Assembly (NCBI RefSeq): GCF_033115175.1
Contig: NC_084836.1
Coordinates: 64,161,097 to 64,225,096, forward strand
Reading direction: 5' to 3'
DNA length: 64,000 nucleotides
Source: Lepus europaeus
Lineage: Eukaryota; Chordata; Mammalia; Lagomorpha; Leporidae
A program made the position numbers and the translations under genes. Shown here one piece after another: positions 1 to 21,111 of this stretch. The first letter of the stretch is position 1, and each line of letters begins with the position of its first letter. The notes beneath the pieces are model-generated. The model ran no database searches. It had not been told where the DNA came from and worked only from the letters and a program-made list of their open reading frames with translations.

Positions 1-11197
<11,197 letters not shown>

Positions 11198-11212
<15 letters not shown>

Positions 11213-11318
11213 CCATCTGAAAAACAAGGATCTTTTTTGGTGTTTCAAAGAGTAACTGCAGCTTGGTTTGAAATTTGTACTGTTTCTATAATTAATAAAG
11301 TTATGGCTTCTTGTTGGA
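11198..11318 (+). CDS. NACA: NACA terminal exon: last four codons plus 3' UTR
   Basis: GAA TTA ACA ATG TAA (ELTM, stop at 11210-11212), then a very short 3' UTR of about 105 nt. The 3' end is estimated from the signal at 11294 and the GT-rich sequence after it. Confidence 0.93.
11294..11299 (+). terminator. NACA polyadenylation signal
   Basis: AATAAA 82 nt after the stop codon, followed by a TTCTTGTTGG U/GU-rich element. Confidence 0.85.
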
Positions 11319-11439
11319 TGAACTCAGTAGGTGCTTGGTCTCTTCCCCCAAGAAAAACCAGGAAGCTTCTTATTTGGTCTTTAAGATGCAGTTTGGAAAA
11401 CCACATCCCATTGTCAGTGTGCTTAATTTTAGTAGCAGC

Positions 11440-11590
11440 TACACTACTTTTGATCCAGCTTCCTGCTAAGGCACACCCTACAAGGCAGCAGATAATAGCT
11501 CAAATTGTTGGTCCCTAACACCCCCATGAAAGTCTTGAGATTGATTCCAGGCTTCTCTCCCTTTCAAATAAAATAAAAATAAGCAAATTT
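11440..11590 (+). mobile_element. C-repeat SINE, degraded, 5' truncated
   Basis: TTTTGATCCAGCTTCCTGCTAA and a CTTTCAAATAAAATAAAAA end; the middle is heavily diverged. Confidence 0.6.
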
Positions 11591-11630
11591 TTTGTTAGAT
11601 CTCAGTCTTTTCACCCTTTGTAAGAAGTTT

Positions 11631-11924
11631 TTCAAGATTTATTTTATTTATTTGAAAGGCAGAGAGAGAGAGGTCTAATATCCCATTCCCCAAATGGCCA
11701 CAATAGCCAGGGATGGGCCAGGCTGACGTTAAGGGTCAAGAGCTTGTTTTCTGGTCTCCACTGTGGGTACAGGGGCCCAAGTGCTTGGGCTGTCCTCCTG
11801 CTCTCCAAGGCAAGATAGCAGAGAGCTGAATTGGAAGTGAGCAGCCAGGACTCAAACCTGTGCCCATATTGGATGCTGGTGCTGCAGGTGGTGGCCTTAC
11901 CCACTACGCCACAGCACTCTGCCT
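11631..11924 (-). mobile_element. C-repeat SINE (older)
   Basis: Reverse tail AAGATTTATTTTATTTATTTG, body, then ACCCACTACGCCACAGCACT head. Followed by a stray TTTCAAATAAATCTTTTT tail (about 11925-11945) of another copy. Confidence 0.8.
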
Positions 11925-12056
11925 TTCAAATAAATCTTTTTTTAGAAGAAAAATTGTGCTTGCGAGTTTGAATTTTCATCTTTTCCTGAGCTAGCAATAT
12001 GTGATCTAGTATACCAGCTGGGCAGCAGGGGGACAAGGGTAAACAACAGATTGTTG

Positions 12057-12060
<4 letters not shown>

Positions 12061-12087
<27 letters not shown>

Positions 12088-12492
12088 GTTCCCAAATTTT
12101 ATTCAAGAACTCATACAAAATAGCCCAGATAAAGAGTTTTAATCCTCCTCTTCATCCTGGTTAATCTGGAAGTATAATTCCCAACTCTCTTTGCTGTTAG
12201 CAACTATTTGTAACCGATCATGTAGATGATTATTCAGATATTTGTTAGCAAGATATTTCAAATATTTTTTGGAAAAAGGCACCTCAGAAGTCCTGGTGAT
12301 CTCTTGCTCCTTTCAACGGTCACAACCCCTCCACTGAGATTCCCAGCTTTTCCATTCAATTTGATTCTCTGGAGAAACTGCTCAAAATTTACAGCATCAT
12401 GGTTCCATCTTCCACAGGGTGGGTGGGGTTGAGGGTGAACTTCAGAACCTGCTTTTGCCCCCCTTTGCTACAAGCTTTTTCCCAGGCACCAT
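12061..12492 (-). pseudogene. RPL22 processed pseudogene
   Basis: On the minus strand an ATG (12490-12492) opens a frame resembling ribosomal protein eL22: start-KKLV, VLKFTL, THPVEDG, NFEQFLQ, NGKAGNL, GGVVT-ERSK, VANSKES and an EEED end, with the stop at 12139-12141. No introns. AATAAA in reverse at 12098-12103 lies about 11 nt before a 27-nt T run (12061-12087), the reverse of a poly-A tail. Lesions include a 1-nt deletion after the DG(I/T)M region that creates an early stop, a shortened Lys run and small codon losses; coding length is 354 nt against 387 for the parent. The VVT and ERSKSK features favour RPL22 over RPL22L1. No target-site duplication was convincing. Confidence 0.9.
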
Positions 12493-12860
12493 AACAGCAG
12501 CCTAATGCATTTCCAACTTAGGTGTTTTACAGCTTTAGGTAGGTTTCTCAGAACGTAATCGCATGCTACCATCTATACAGTCCTTCTCAGTGTATGCTGA
12601 AGCTTGTGTGGCCTCTGGGGAGTTTAATTTGACATCTAAGGGCTCGTACAGGGTTCGAGAAGATGGATGCAGAGGAAGAGCCCGCTGCTGTGGAGTATAC
12701 ACGTGGGGTTTTTTGTTTACAAAGTAATGATGAGGATAGGTGAAGACCAGCGCCGTCTTAAGGCAAACTAGAACATAAGAAAAATCATTTATGACACAGA
12801 TTAACTGTATGAGAGTTTGGGTTGTCAGAGAACAGTTTGGGGAGCAAGAGGATGAAATTT
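12493..12860. other. Unassigned intergenic sequence
   Basis: Roughly 370 nt between the RPL22 pseudogene and the next SINE. No gene, RNA or repeat family recognised on either strand. Confidence 0.5.
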
Positions 12861-12871
12861 AAAAACAGGCC

Positions 12872-13207
12872 CAGCCAGCGCCGCGGCTCACTAGGCTAAT
12901 CCTCTACCTTGCAGCACCGGCACACTGGGTTCTAGTCCCGGTCGGTGCGCCAGATTCTGTCCCAGTTGCCCCTCTTCCAGGCCAGCTCTCTGCTGTGGCC
13001 CAGGAGTGCAGTGGAGGCCTGGGAAGGCAGTGGAGAATGGCCCAAGTGCTTGGGCCCTGTACCCCATGGGAGACCAGGAGAAGCACCTGGCTCCTGCCAT
13101 CGGATCAGCGCAGTGCACTGGCGGCCATTGGAGAGTGAACTAACAGCAAAGGAAGACCTTTCTCTCTGTCTCTCACTGTCCACTCTGTCAAAAGAAAAAA
13201 AAAAAAA
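12872..13207 (+). mobile_element. Young C-repeat SINE (poly-A tailed), complete
   Basis: Head CCAGCGCCGCGGCTCACTAGG, body CCCATGGGAGACCAGG, tail CTGTCAAAAG plus A run. Target-site duplication AAAAACAGGCC at 12861-12871 and 13208-13218. Confidence 0.95.
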
Positions 13208-13609
13208 AAAAACAGGCCATAAGTAAATTTAGAAGCAAAACTCCTAAAACTACAAGTTAGTACACCTAGAAGGAATATATTAGAGTAATGCCATGGGAGG
13301 TGGTTTTTTAGAGCTAAACTAAGACTCATTTTGTTAATTCTGTGAGAAGACTTTAGCACGTGTGAGTGGAAGCTGAGGAGTAGAGAAGCAAGAGTGGGGT
13401 CTTTTCATTTGCCTCACACTTAGAAAATCAAGTTTGGCTAAGAATGATGGCTATCTCAACATGGGTAAGGCAGTTTGGATCATTTGATGAAAAGAACGCT
13501 TACAAGGATACAGATAAGCCCCTTGAAGCCACATTTGAGTGAACACAGTTAATTTCCATTTCAGGAAAAAGCTTTATATCCTCACTCTTCCATCCAAAAA
13601 GTAGTAACT

Positions 13610-13795
13610 GGGGCCGTTGCTGTGGCATAGCGGGTAAAGTGGCTGCCTGCAGTGCAGGCATCCCATATGGGAGCCTGTTCGAGTCCTGGCTGACTCCACT
13701 TCTGATCCAGCTCTGCTATGGCCTGGGAAAGCAGTGGAAGATGGCCCAAGTCCTTGGGACCCTGCACCTGCGTTGGGGACCTGGAAGAAAGTCAC
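13610..13795 (+). mobile_element. C-repeat SINE, 3' truncated
   Basis: Good head (GGGGCCGTTGCTGTGGCATAG) and box-B-like GTTCGAGTCC, but the copy stops at about the GGACCTGGAAGAAAG point with no tail. This suggests later deletion. Confidence 0.8.
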
Positions 13796-14407
13796 AAGCA
13801 GGGAAGTCTGAGTTACTTGCTAGGGATCTTGCTCAAGCACGGCCATTCCTGTCCCCAGTGCTGTGGTGTCATTCTCACTCCAGAACTGCTACATCACCTC
13901 TCTCTTTTTGCTGGCTTTCCCCAACCATGCTTGAAATGCAAGTAGCTTCTGTTCAGACTGATTAAATTTTTGTTCGCACATTAGGGGATGTATGTGTAAT
14001 TTGAGGCTTTTAAAGAGGAATTCTTCCTGGTGTAAAGCTGAAACACTTGTGTTAGAATACTTTAACAATGACATTTTAAGTAAAATTGCTCTGACCACAT
14101 GTGAAGATAGACCTAATTCTCCCAAAATATACATAGAAGCCTTTGCTAAGGTCGGTGTGAAATCATTGGCACAGGACATTGACTAGTGACCCTTCTGATT
14201 CCCAAAGAAAATCTCATTCCATTAGGTCAGTTTGGCTAACTATTCTTATTCATATGATTCTTACACCATTTTACTTAATTTTTCAATGGGAAATAATTGA
14301 AACAGATAAAAGGCTGTATGTATACCTACTGCCCAGCTTGTTTTTGTTGTGTAGGCCTCCAATGTGCCCTTCCTCAATCCCAAAAGGAACACCTAAGACA
14401 AGTGTTC
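13796..14407. other. Unassigned intergenic sequence
   Basis: About 600 nt of unique-looking AT-rich sequence. Short open frames on both strands overlap each other and show no family. Confidence 0.5.
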
Positions 14408-14672
14408 AGCCTAGGTGTTAAGAGGTCAGCTATGAGTTGCCTAAATTCCATATTGGAATGCCTGGGTTCAAAGCCTAGCTCCATCTCCTGACTCCAGGTT
14501 CCTGTTAATGCCCAAGTATTTAGGTTCCTGCCACTTTCTTGGGAGACCTGGATTGAGTTTCCAGCTGCTGGCCTCAACCTGGACCTTCCCCGTCCCCACA
14601 GTTGTGGATCTTGGTGTAGTGAACCAGCAGATGAGAGCGCTCTCACTCTACCTCTCAAGTACATAAATGCAT
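14408..14672 (+). mobile_element. C-repeat SINE, old and diverged
   Basis: AGCCTAGGTGTTAAGAGGTCAG head, TGGAATGCCTGGGTTCAAAG, and CTCTACCTCTCAAGTACATAAA tail. Confidence 0.7.
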
Positions 14673-14743
14673 GTAATCCCTGTCATAATCTACTGTTTTA
14701 TAGCACCCATACATAAGATGGTGCTCTTAATATACCAAAAAAA

Positions 14744-15096
14744 GGGCTGGCGCCGAGGCTCAATAGGCTAATCCTCCACTATGTGGCACCAGCACACCGG
14801 GTTCCAGTTTCGGTCGGGGCGCCGGATTCTGTCCCGGTTGCCCCTCTTCCAGGCAGCTCTCTGCTGTGGCCAGGGAGTGCAGTGGAGGATGGTCCAAGTG
14901 CTTGGGCCCTGCACCCCATGGGAGACCAGGAGAAGCACCTGGCTCCTGGCTTCGGATCAGCGTGGTGCACCGGCTGCAGCGCGCCAGCCACAGCAGCCAT
15001 TGGAGGGTGAACCAATGGCAAAGGAAGACCTTTCTCTCTGTCTCTCTCACTGTCCACTCTGCCTGTCAAAAAGAAATATATATATATGTATATATA
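14744..15096 (+). mobile_element. Young C-repeat SINE with TA-microsatellite tail
   Basis: Head GGGCTGGCGCCGAGGCTCAATAG. Target-site duplication TATACCAAAAAAA at 14731-14743 and 15097-15109. The tail after CCTGTCAAAAAG has grown into (TA)n at about 15076-15100. Confidence 0.93.
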
Positions 15097-15377
15097 TATA
15101 CCAAAAAAAATTCTGCAAGTGTTACAACTTTTTAGTAAAACTGTTATTTAACATATAACGTCCTGCAAATTATTTTCAGTTCTAACTTTGTTTTTAAAAT
15201 TTATCGGTAGGGGTAGATACAGCTGTATTCATTTCCTTCTGATCCAGGGCAGTCTGCCTCTCATCAAGGTCATGTAGTTGCTAATTCCCCTGGATATTCA
15301 TCACACATAGCTATGTTTGTGTTTTCTTCAAAGGGGTTTCCTTGACACCATTCTCTTGGTTTGTTTTAGATCTCTTT

Positions 15378-15697
15378 AGGAGCCTGTGTTGTGGCACACA
15401 GTTAAGGCACTGCATGTGATGCTAGCATCCTTAGAGTGCTGGTTGAAGTCCTGGCCACTCTACTTCCCATCCAGCTCCCTGCTAACGATGTCTGGGAAAC
15501 CAGTAAAAAATGACCGAAGTACTAGAGCCCCTGCTACCCACGTGGGAAACCCAGATGGAGCTCCTGGCTCCTGGCTTTGGCCTGCACCAGCCCCAGCTGT
15601 TGTAGCCATTTGGGAAATAAACCAGCAGATGGAAGATCTCTTTCTGTCTCTCCCTCTCACTCTGTCACTCTGCCTTTCAAAAAATTAAGTGAATCTT
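15378..15697 (+). mobile_element. C-repeat SINE (older)
   Basis: GAGCCTGTGTTGTGGCACAC head through CTCTGCCTTTCAAAAAATTAA tail. Confidence 0.8.
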
Positions 15698-15758
15698 TGT
15701 TTAAAAATCTAGTTAATCTTCAGTTTCAAAATGTCTAGAATTACTTACATTATTTTCT

Positions 15759-15884
15759 TTCTTTCTTTCTTTCTTTTTTTTTTTTTTTTTTTTGGACAGG
15801 CAGAGTGGATAGTGAGAGAGAGAGACAGAGAGAAAGATCTTCCTTTTGCCATTGGTTCACCCTCCAATGGCCGCTGCGGCTGGC
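15759..15884 (-). mobile_element. Young C-repeat SINE, 5' truncated to 126 bp
   Basis: Only T run, GGCAGAGTGGATAGTGAGAG and the CCTCCAATGGCCGCTGCGGC segment remain. Target-site duplication ACTTACATTATTTTCT (16 nt) at 15743-15758 and 15885-15900 proves a retroposition event. Confidence 0.93.
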
Positions 15885-15900
15885 ACTTACATTATTTTCT

Positions 15901-16080
15901 AGGAGCCTGGAACTCCATTCGGGTCTGCCATGAAGATGGCAGAGGCCACCCTCTGCTGCTTTCCCAGGCACATTAGCAGGGAGCTGGACCGGAAGCAGAG
16001 CAGCTGAGACTAACCAGCACTCCTGTGTGAGATGAGGCTGTTCCAAGCATCTTAACTGCTGTGCCAAACAACTGCCGCCT
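15901..16080 (-). mobile_element. C-repeat SINE, older, tail missing
   Basis: AGGAGCCTGGAACTCC through TTAACTGCTGTGCCAAACAACTGCC. Its 3' part is absent next to the truncated young copy at 15759. Confidence 0.7.
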
Positions 16081-16261
16081 CTCAGTGCCTTTTATTTTCT
16101 CTTTGCCTAATTGTCCTGGGTAGACCCTCCAGTACCACATAGAGCAGGTGAGACAGGGATAAACTTTTTTGTCTTTTTCCTGACCTTAAAGGGAAATCAC
16201 TAAATCTTTCACCATTAGTAAGATGTTAGCTGTGGTTTGTTCTTAGTTGCTCTTATTTATA

Positions 16262-16445
16262 AAATTGAGGAGTTCCCTCTTTTTCCAGTGTTGAGTGTTT
16301 TTGTCCTGAATCTGTGTTAAATGCTCTCAATTGTTTTTCTGCATTTATTGAAATATCCTGTGCTGTTTGTCCTTTTTCTACTGATATGGATAAATGTGTT
16401 ACATTTATTGAATGTTGACTATTAATTTATTCTTAACTTAATTGT
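16262..16445 (-). mobile_element. L1 ORF2-region fragment (antisense)
   Basis: Antisense L1 reverse-transcriptase-region wording: TTTTTCTGCATTTATTGAAAT, TACTGATATGGATAAATGTG, ACATTTATTGAATGTTGA. No open frame remains. Confidence 0.6.
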
Positions 16446-16467
16446 GTCTGTATACATATTTTTAAAT

Positions 16468-16757
16468 TATTGGCTTATTAATTAGAGAGATGGAGAGCTC
16501 CCATTTGGGTTCACTCTGCAAATGCCCACAGTAGTGTGGCTGGGCCAAGCCAAAGCCAGGAGACAGGAATTCAATGCAGGTGTCCCCTGTGGGTGTCAGG
16601 GACCTGACAGTTTGACTCATCATCTGCTATCTCCCAGGGTACACATTAGCAGGAAGCTGTAATTGGAATCAGAGCTGGAACTTGAATCCAGACACTCTGA
16701 TAATGGGATGTGGGTGTCCCAACTGGCAGCTTAGCCATTAGGCCAAACACCCACTCC
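16468..16757 (-). mobile_element. C-repeat SINE, old
   Basis: Reverse body with GGGCCAAGCCAAAGCCAGGA and TTAGCAGGAAGCTG, head AGCCATTAGGCCAAACACCC. Confidence 0.75.
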
Positions 16758-16794
16758 TCTCTATTTAAAGTGGGTTTCTTCTGGCAACATACAG

Positions 16795-17204
16795 TCGAGT
16801 CTTTTTTATTAATCTGATAATTTCTGTCTTTTAATTGGGATTTTTTTTTTTTATTTAAAGATTTGCTTATTTGAAAGGCAGAGCTACAGAGAAAGGGAAG
16901 AGAGAGAGATTCCATCTACTGGTTCATTCCCTAAATGGCTGCAACTGCCAGGACTGGACTAGGCCAAAGCCAGGAGCCAGGATCTTCTTTTGGATCTCCC
17001 AAATGGGTGCAGGAGGCCAAGCATTTGGGCTTTCTATCTTTCTGAAGTTGAGCAACGAGGACTCAAACCAGCACCCACAAGGGACAATAGGCACTTCAGA
17101 TAACAGCTGCCACGCCATGACGCCAACCTCAACTGGGAATTTTCAGAGCATTCATATTTAATGTGATGGTTCAGATAATTGTATTTAAATCTAACATCTT
17201 TTTT
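16795..17204 (-). mobile_element. L1 fragment (antisense) split by a SINE
   Basis: TCTGATAATTTCTGTCTTTTAATTGGGA (in two pieces around 16815) continues after 17130 as TTTTCAGAGCATTCATATTTAATG. Both fit antisense L1 ORF2, interrupted by the SINE at 16850. Confidence 0.5.
16850..17129 (-). mobile_element. C-repeat SINE inserted in the L1 fragment
   Basis: TTTATTTAAAGATTTGCTTATTTG tail (split by line break at 16860), AAAGCCAGGAGCCAGGA body, and TGCCACGCCATGACGCCAACC head. Confidence 0.8.
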
Positions 17205-17412
17205 TCCTTTTTAAAAGTTTATTTACTTATTTGAGAGGCAGAGAAACAGGCAGAGCTCCCATCTGGTGGTTTACTCTCCAAATTCCTGAAATGGCCAGAT
17301 TGGGACTGGAGCTAAAACCAGGAGCTGCGAACTCAATCCAGGTCTCACTTGGGTGGCCTTTGAGCCATCCCTATCAGCTGGCAGGGTCCCCATGAGCAAC
17401 ATGGGTCACAAT
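17205..17412 (-). mobile_element. C-repeat SINE, old, head truncated
   Basis: AAAAGTTTATTTACTTATTTG tail to CATGAGCAACATGGG, with no tRNA-like head. Confidence 0.65.
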
Positions 17413-17436
17413 TTCCTACTTTACATGTGTGTTAAT

Positions 17437-17763
17437 TTTTTTTAAAGATTTATTTTATTTATTTGAAAGACAAAGTTAAAGAGAGAGGTAGAGACAGAGA
17501 GAGGTCTTTCATCCGCTGATTCACTCCCTAGATGGCCACAACGGCCAGAGCTGCGCCAATCTGAAGCCAGGAGCCAGGAGCTTCCTCCAGGTCTCCCATG
17601 CAGATGTAGGGGCCCAAGGACTTGGGCCATCCACCACTACCTTCCCAGGCCATAGCAGGGAGCTGGGTCAGAAGAGGAGCAGCCAGGACTAGAACCAGCA
17701 CCCGTATGGAATGCCAACGCTTGAGGCCAGGGCTTTACCCCTCTGCGCCACAGCGCCGGCCCC
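17437..17763 (-). mobile_element. C-repeat SINE, complete
   Basis: AAAGATTTATTTTATTTATTTG tail (about 17440) through CTGCGCCACAGCGCCGGCCCC head. Confidence 0.9.
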
Positions 17764-17948
17764 ATGTGTGTTGATATTTTATTGAGTGCCAGACATGTGA
17801 ATTTTACTTTGTTAGGTTCTTAATAGTTTGAGATTTGTTCTAGGATGCAGTTGATTACTTGGAAATAATTTGATCCTTCCAGGTGTTGCTTTTTGCCTTG
17901 TTAAATGGTACCAGAGTACAGTTTAGTTTGGGCTAATTCTCCACAATT
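17764..17948 (-). mobile_element. L1M-type LINE 3' fragment (antisense)
   Basis: GAGTGCCAGACATGTGAATT, TTCTAGGATGCAGTTGATTAC and TTTGATCCTTCCAGGTGTTG resemble an old L1M 3' region in antisense. Subfamily not certain. Confidence 0.5.
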
Positions 17949-18181
17949 CATTCCCCAAATGGCCTCAGCAATGGGGGCTGGGCCATACAGAAGCCAGGAG
18001 CCAGGAGCTTCATCCAGATCTCCCACGTGGGTGTAGGGGCACAAGGACTTGGGCCATCTTCCACTCTTTTCCCAGGCCATAGCAGAAAGCTAGATCAGAA
18101 GAGGAGCGGTGGGGTTTTGAGCTGGTGCCCATATGGGATGCTGGCGTCGGCTTAACCTGCTATGACACAATGCTGGCTCCT
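17949..18181 (-). mobile_element. C-repeat SINE, tail missing
   Basis: CATTCCCCAAATGGCCTCAG through CTATGACACAATGCTGGCTCC. Confidence 0.75.
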
Positions 18182-18425
18182 CAGATGCTAGTTTTTATCA
18201 AACGTTTTTAGCAGTTATTACAATATGTTAATATGATCAAAACAAATTATAGTTATTGCTATTCTTAAGATTAAACCACCATGGTATTCCCAAAATAATT
18301 TTACTTGGTTGTAGAGTATTATTATACACTGATAGAATCTCATTACTAATATTCTATTTAAAATTTTTCACATCTGTGTTTGTAAATAGTATTGGTCTAT
18401 AGGGTTTTTTTTTTTTTCAGAGAAG
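18182..18425 (-). mobile_element. L1 ORF2-region fragment (antisense)
   Basis: TTTTTATCAAACGTTTTTAGC, CCATGGTATTCCCAAAATAA, ATTGGTCTATAG are antisense L1 reverse-transcriptase-region landmarks. Confidence 0.6.
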
Positions 18426-18431
18426 TGTTTA

Positions 18432-18814
18432 TCTTTTTTTAAGATTTATTTTATTATTTGAAAGGCAGAGTTACAGAAAGGCAGAGGGAGGGAAGGAGGG
18501 AAGGAGAGAGAGAAAGAGAATCTTCTGCCTGCTGGTTCAGAGAGAGAGAGGCAGAGAGAGAATCTTCCGTCTGCTGTTTCACTCCCCAGATGGCCGTAAC
18601 AGCCGGAGCTGCACAGATGCAAAGCCAGGAGCTTCTTCCAGGTCTCCCACACGGGTGCAGGGACTCAAGGACTTGGGCCATCTTCCACTGCTTTCCTAGG
18701 CCATAGCAGAGAGCTGGATTGGAAGTGGAGCAGCTGGACTCCAACAGACACCCATATGGGATGCTGGTACTGTGGGCAGCAGCTCTACCTGTTATGCCAC
18801 AGTGCTGGCCCTGT
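18432..18814 (-). mobile_element. C-repeat SINE with internal duplication
   Basis: Complete reverse copy ending TATGCCACAGTGCTGGCCC. The GAGAG...AATCTTC...CTGCTG segment occurs twice (about 18500-18536 and 18541-18580), lengthening it to about 383 bp. Confidence 0.85.
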
Positions 18815-18840
18815 AGTTTTCTTTTTTTAATTAATTAACT

Positions 18841-19176
18841 TTTTTTTTTTTTTTTTTTTTTTTTTTACAGGCAGAGTTAGACAATGAGAGAGAGAGAGAC
18901 AGAGAGAAAGATCTTCCTTCCGTTGGTTCACTCCTCCATATGGCTGCTGCGGCTAGTGTACAGTGCCGATCTGAAGCCAGGAGCCAGGTGCTTCCTCCTG
19001 GTCTCCTATGGGGTGCAGGGCCCAAGCACTTGGGCCATCCTCCACTGCCTTCCCGGGCCACAGCAGAGAGCTGGCATGGAAGAGGAGCAACAGGGACAGA
19101 ATCTGGCACCCCAAACGGGACTAGAACCCGGGGTGCCACATGTGGAGGATTAGCCTAGTGAGCCGCTGCGCCAGCC
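18841..19176 (-). mobile_element. Young C-repeat SINE, complete
   Basis: T run, ACAGGCAGAGTTAGACAATG, CCTATGGGGTGCAGGGCCCA, then TTAGCCTAGTGAGCCGCTGC head. The flanks do not give a clean duplication. Confidence 0.88.
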
Positions 19177-20005
19177 GATTCACTTATTTTTTAAGGAATA
19201 CAAGTTTCATATGTACAACTTTAGAAATATAGTTATTCTTCCCACTATACCTGCCCTTCCACTACACTCCCACCCCTCCTCCTCCTCTCTCTCCCCTTCT
19301 CAGTCCCATTCTCCATTAAGATTAATTTCAATTAACTTTATACACAGAAGACCAATATGATACTAAGTAAAGATTTCAACTATTTTTACACACACACACA
19401 CACACACAGAACTAGTTTCGGCCGGCGCGTGGCTTAACAGGCTAATCCTCTGCCTTGCGGCGCCGGCACTCCGGGTTCTAGTCCCGGTTGGGGCGCCGGA
19501 TTCTATCCCGGTTGCCCCTGTTCCAGGTCAGCTCTCTGCTATGGCCCGGGAAGGCAGTGGAGGATGGCCCAAGTCCTTGGGCCCTGCACCCACATGGGAG
19601 ACCAGGAGAAGCACCTGGCTCCTGGCTTCGGATCAGCACGATGCGCCGTCCACAGCGGCCATTGGAGGGTGAACCAACGGCAAAAAGGAAGACCTTTCTC
19701 TCTGTCTGTCTCTCTCTCTATCTACTCTGCCTGTCAAAAAAAAAAAAAAAAGAACTAGTTTCACAGTTAACTCTCATAGTACAATTCATTGAAGACAGAG
19801 ATCCTGCATGGGGAATTAGTGCACAGTGACTCCTGTTGTTAACAATTAACGCTCTAATGTATGATGTCAGTGATCACTTGAGGCTCTTGACATGAGCTGT
19901 TTAGGCTATGGGAGCTTTTTGAATCCACAGACTCTGTCAGTATTTAGACAACGCCATAAGCAAAGTGGAAGTTCTCTCTTCCGCCCTGTAGTTTTCTTAG
20001 AAAAG
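19177..20005 (-). mobile_element. L1 3' UTR fragment (antisense), split by a young SINE
   Basis: Antisense L1 3' landmarks CATATGTACAACTTTAGAAA, CCCACCCCTCCTCCTCCTC, AATACTAAGTAAAGATTTC-like wording and a (CA)n at 19388-19408. It continues after 19751 with ATAGTACAATTCATTGAAG and CTGTTGTTAACAATTAACG. Confidence 0.75.
19420..19750 (+). mobile_element. Young C-repeat SINE nested in L1
   Basis: Head GGCCGGCGCGTGGCTTAACAG, A-run tail. Target-site duplication AGAACTAGTTTC at 19408-19419 and 19751-19762. Confidence 0.96.
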
Positions 20006-20012
20006 GAAAAAA

Positions 20013-20300
20013 CTGGAGCTGGCTCTGCAGCGTAGTAAGCTAAGCCTCTGCCTGCGGCGCTGGCATCCCACATGCATTCCATTTCATGTCTCTGCTGCTT
20101 CTCTTCTGATCTTGCTCTCTGCTATGGCCTGGGAAAGCACCCGCTTTGGGGACCTGGAGGAAGCTCCTGGCTCCTGGCTTTCGTCAGCCCAGCTCTGGCT
20201 GTTGTGGCCATTTGGGGAGTGAACCAGCTGATGGAAGATCTCTTTCTCTGTCTCTAACTCTTTCTATAGCTCTACCTCTCAAAGAAATAAAACCTTAAAA
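20013..20300 (+). mobile_element. C-repeat SINE (older), internally shortened
   Basis: GGAGCTGGCTCTGCAGCGTAG head to CTCTCAAAGAAATAAAACC tail. About 30 bp is missing around GGAAAGCACCCGC. Confidence 0.8.
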
Positions 20301-20370
20301 GGGAAAAAAACTATAGCAGACTATAGTGAAAAAGCTGGAATAGCTGTGATGTAATAAGAGAATGTTTACA

Positions 20371-20712
20371 GGCCTGCACCATGGCTCACTTGGCTAATCC
20401 TCCGCCTGCGGTGCCGGCACCCCGGGTTCTAGTCCCAGTTGGGGCTCCGGATTCTGTCCCAGTTGCCCCTCTTCCAATCCAGCTCTCTGCTGTGGCCTAG
20501 GAAGGCAGTGGAGGATGGCTCAAGTGCTTGGGCCCTGCACCCGCATGGGAGACCAGGAGGAAGCACCTGGCTCCTGGCTTCAGATCAGAGCAGCGCGCGC
20601 CGGCCATAGCAGCCATCTGGGGGAGGGGGGGTGAACCAACGGAAAAAGGAAGACCTTTCTCTCTGTCTCTCTCTCTCTTTGTCTAATTCTGCCTGTCAAA
20701 AAAAAAAAAAAA
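20371..20712 (+). mobile_element. Young-type C-repeat SINE
   Basis: GGCCTGCACCATGGCTCACTTGG head, A-run tail. Imperfect duplication AATGTTTACA (20361-20370) and AATATGTTTACA (20714-20725). Confidence 0.9.
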
Positions 20713-20773
20713 GAATATGTTTACAAATCAGAAAATGACATTATTACATTAATACTAGCAAATCAGAATAAAA

Positions 20774-21101
20774 AAATTTTAATAATTATTTATTTATTTA
20801 TTTATTTATTTGAAAGAGTTATAGAGAGGCAGAGGAAGAAAGAGAGAGAAGTCTCCCATCCACTGGTTCACTCCCCAAGCAGCCGCAACAGCTGGAGCTG
20901 GGCCAATCCAAAGCCAGGAGCCAGGAGCTTCTTCCAGGTCTCTCATGTGGGTGCAGGGGCCCAAGGACTTGGGCCATCTTCTACTGCCTTCCCAGGCCAT
21001 AGTAGAGAGCAGGATCGGAATTGGAACAGCCAGGACTCGAACCGGTGCCCATATGGCACTGCAGGCGGTGGCTTTACCCACTATGCCACAGCACCAGCCC
21101 C
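20774..21101 (-). mobile_element. C-repeat SINE, complete
   Basis: (TTTA)n tail, head CACTATGCCACAGCACCAGC. Target-site duplication AGAATAAAA at 20765-20773 and 21102-21110. Confidence 0.9.
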
Positions 21102-21111
21102 AGAATAAAAT

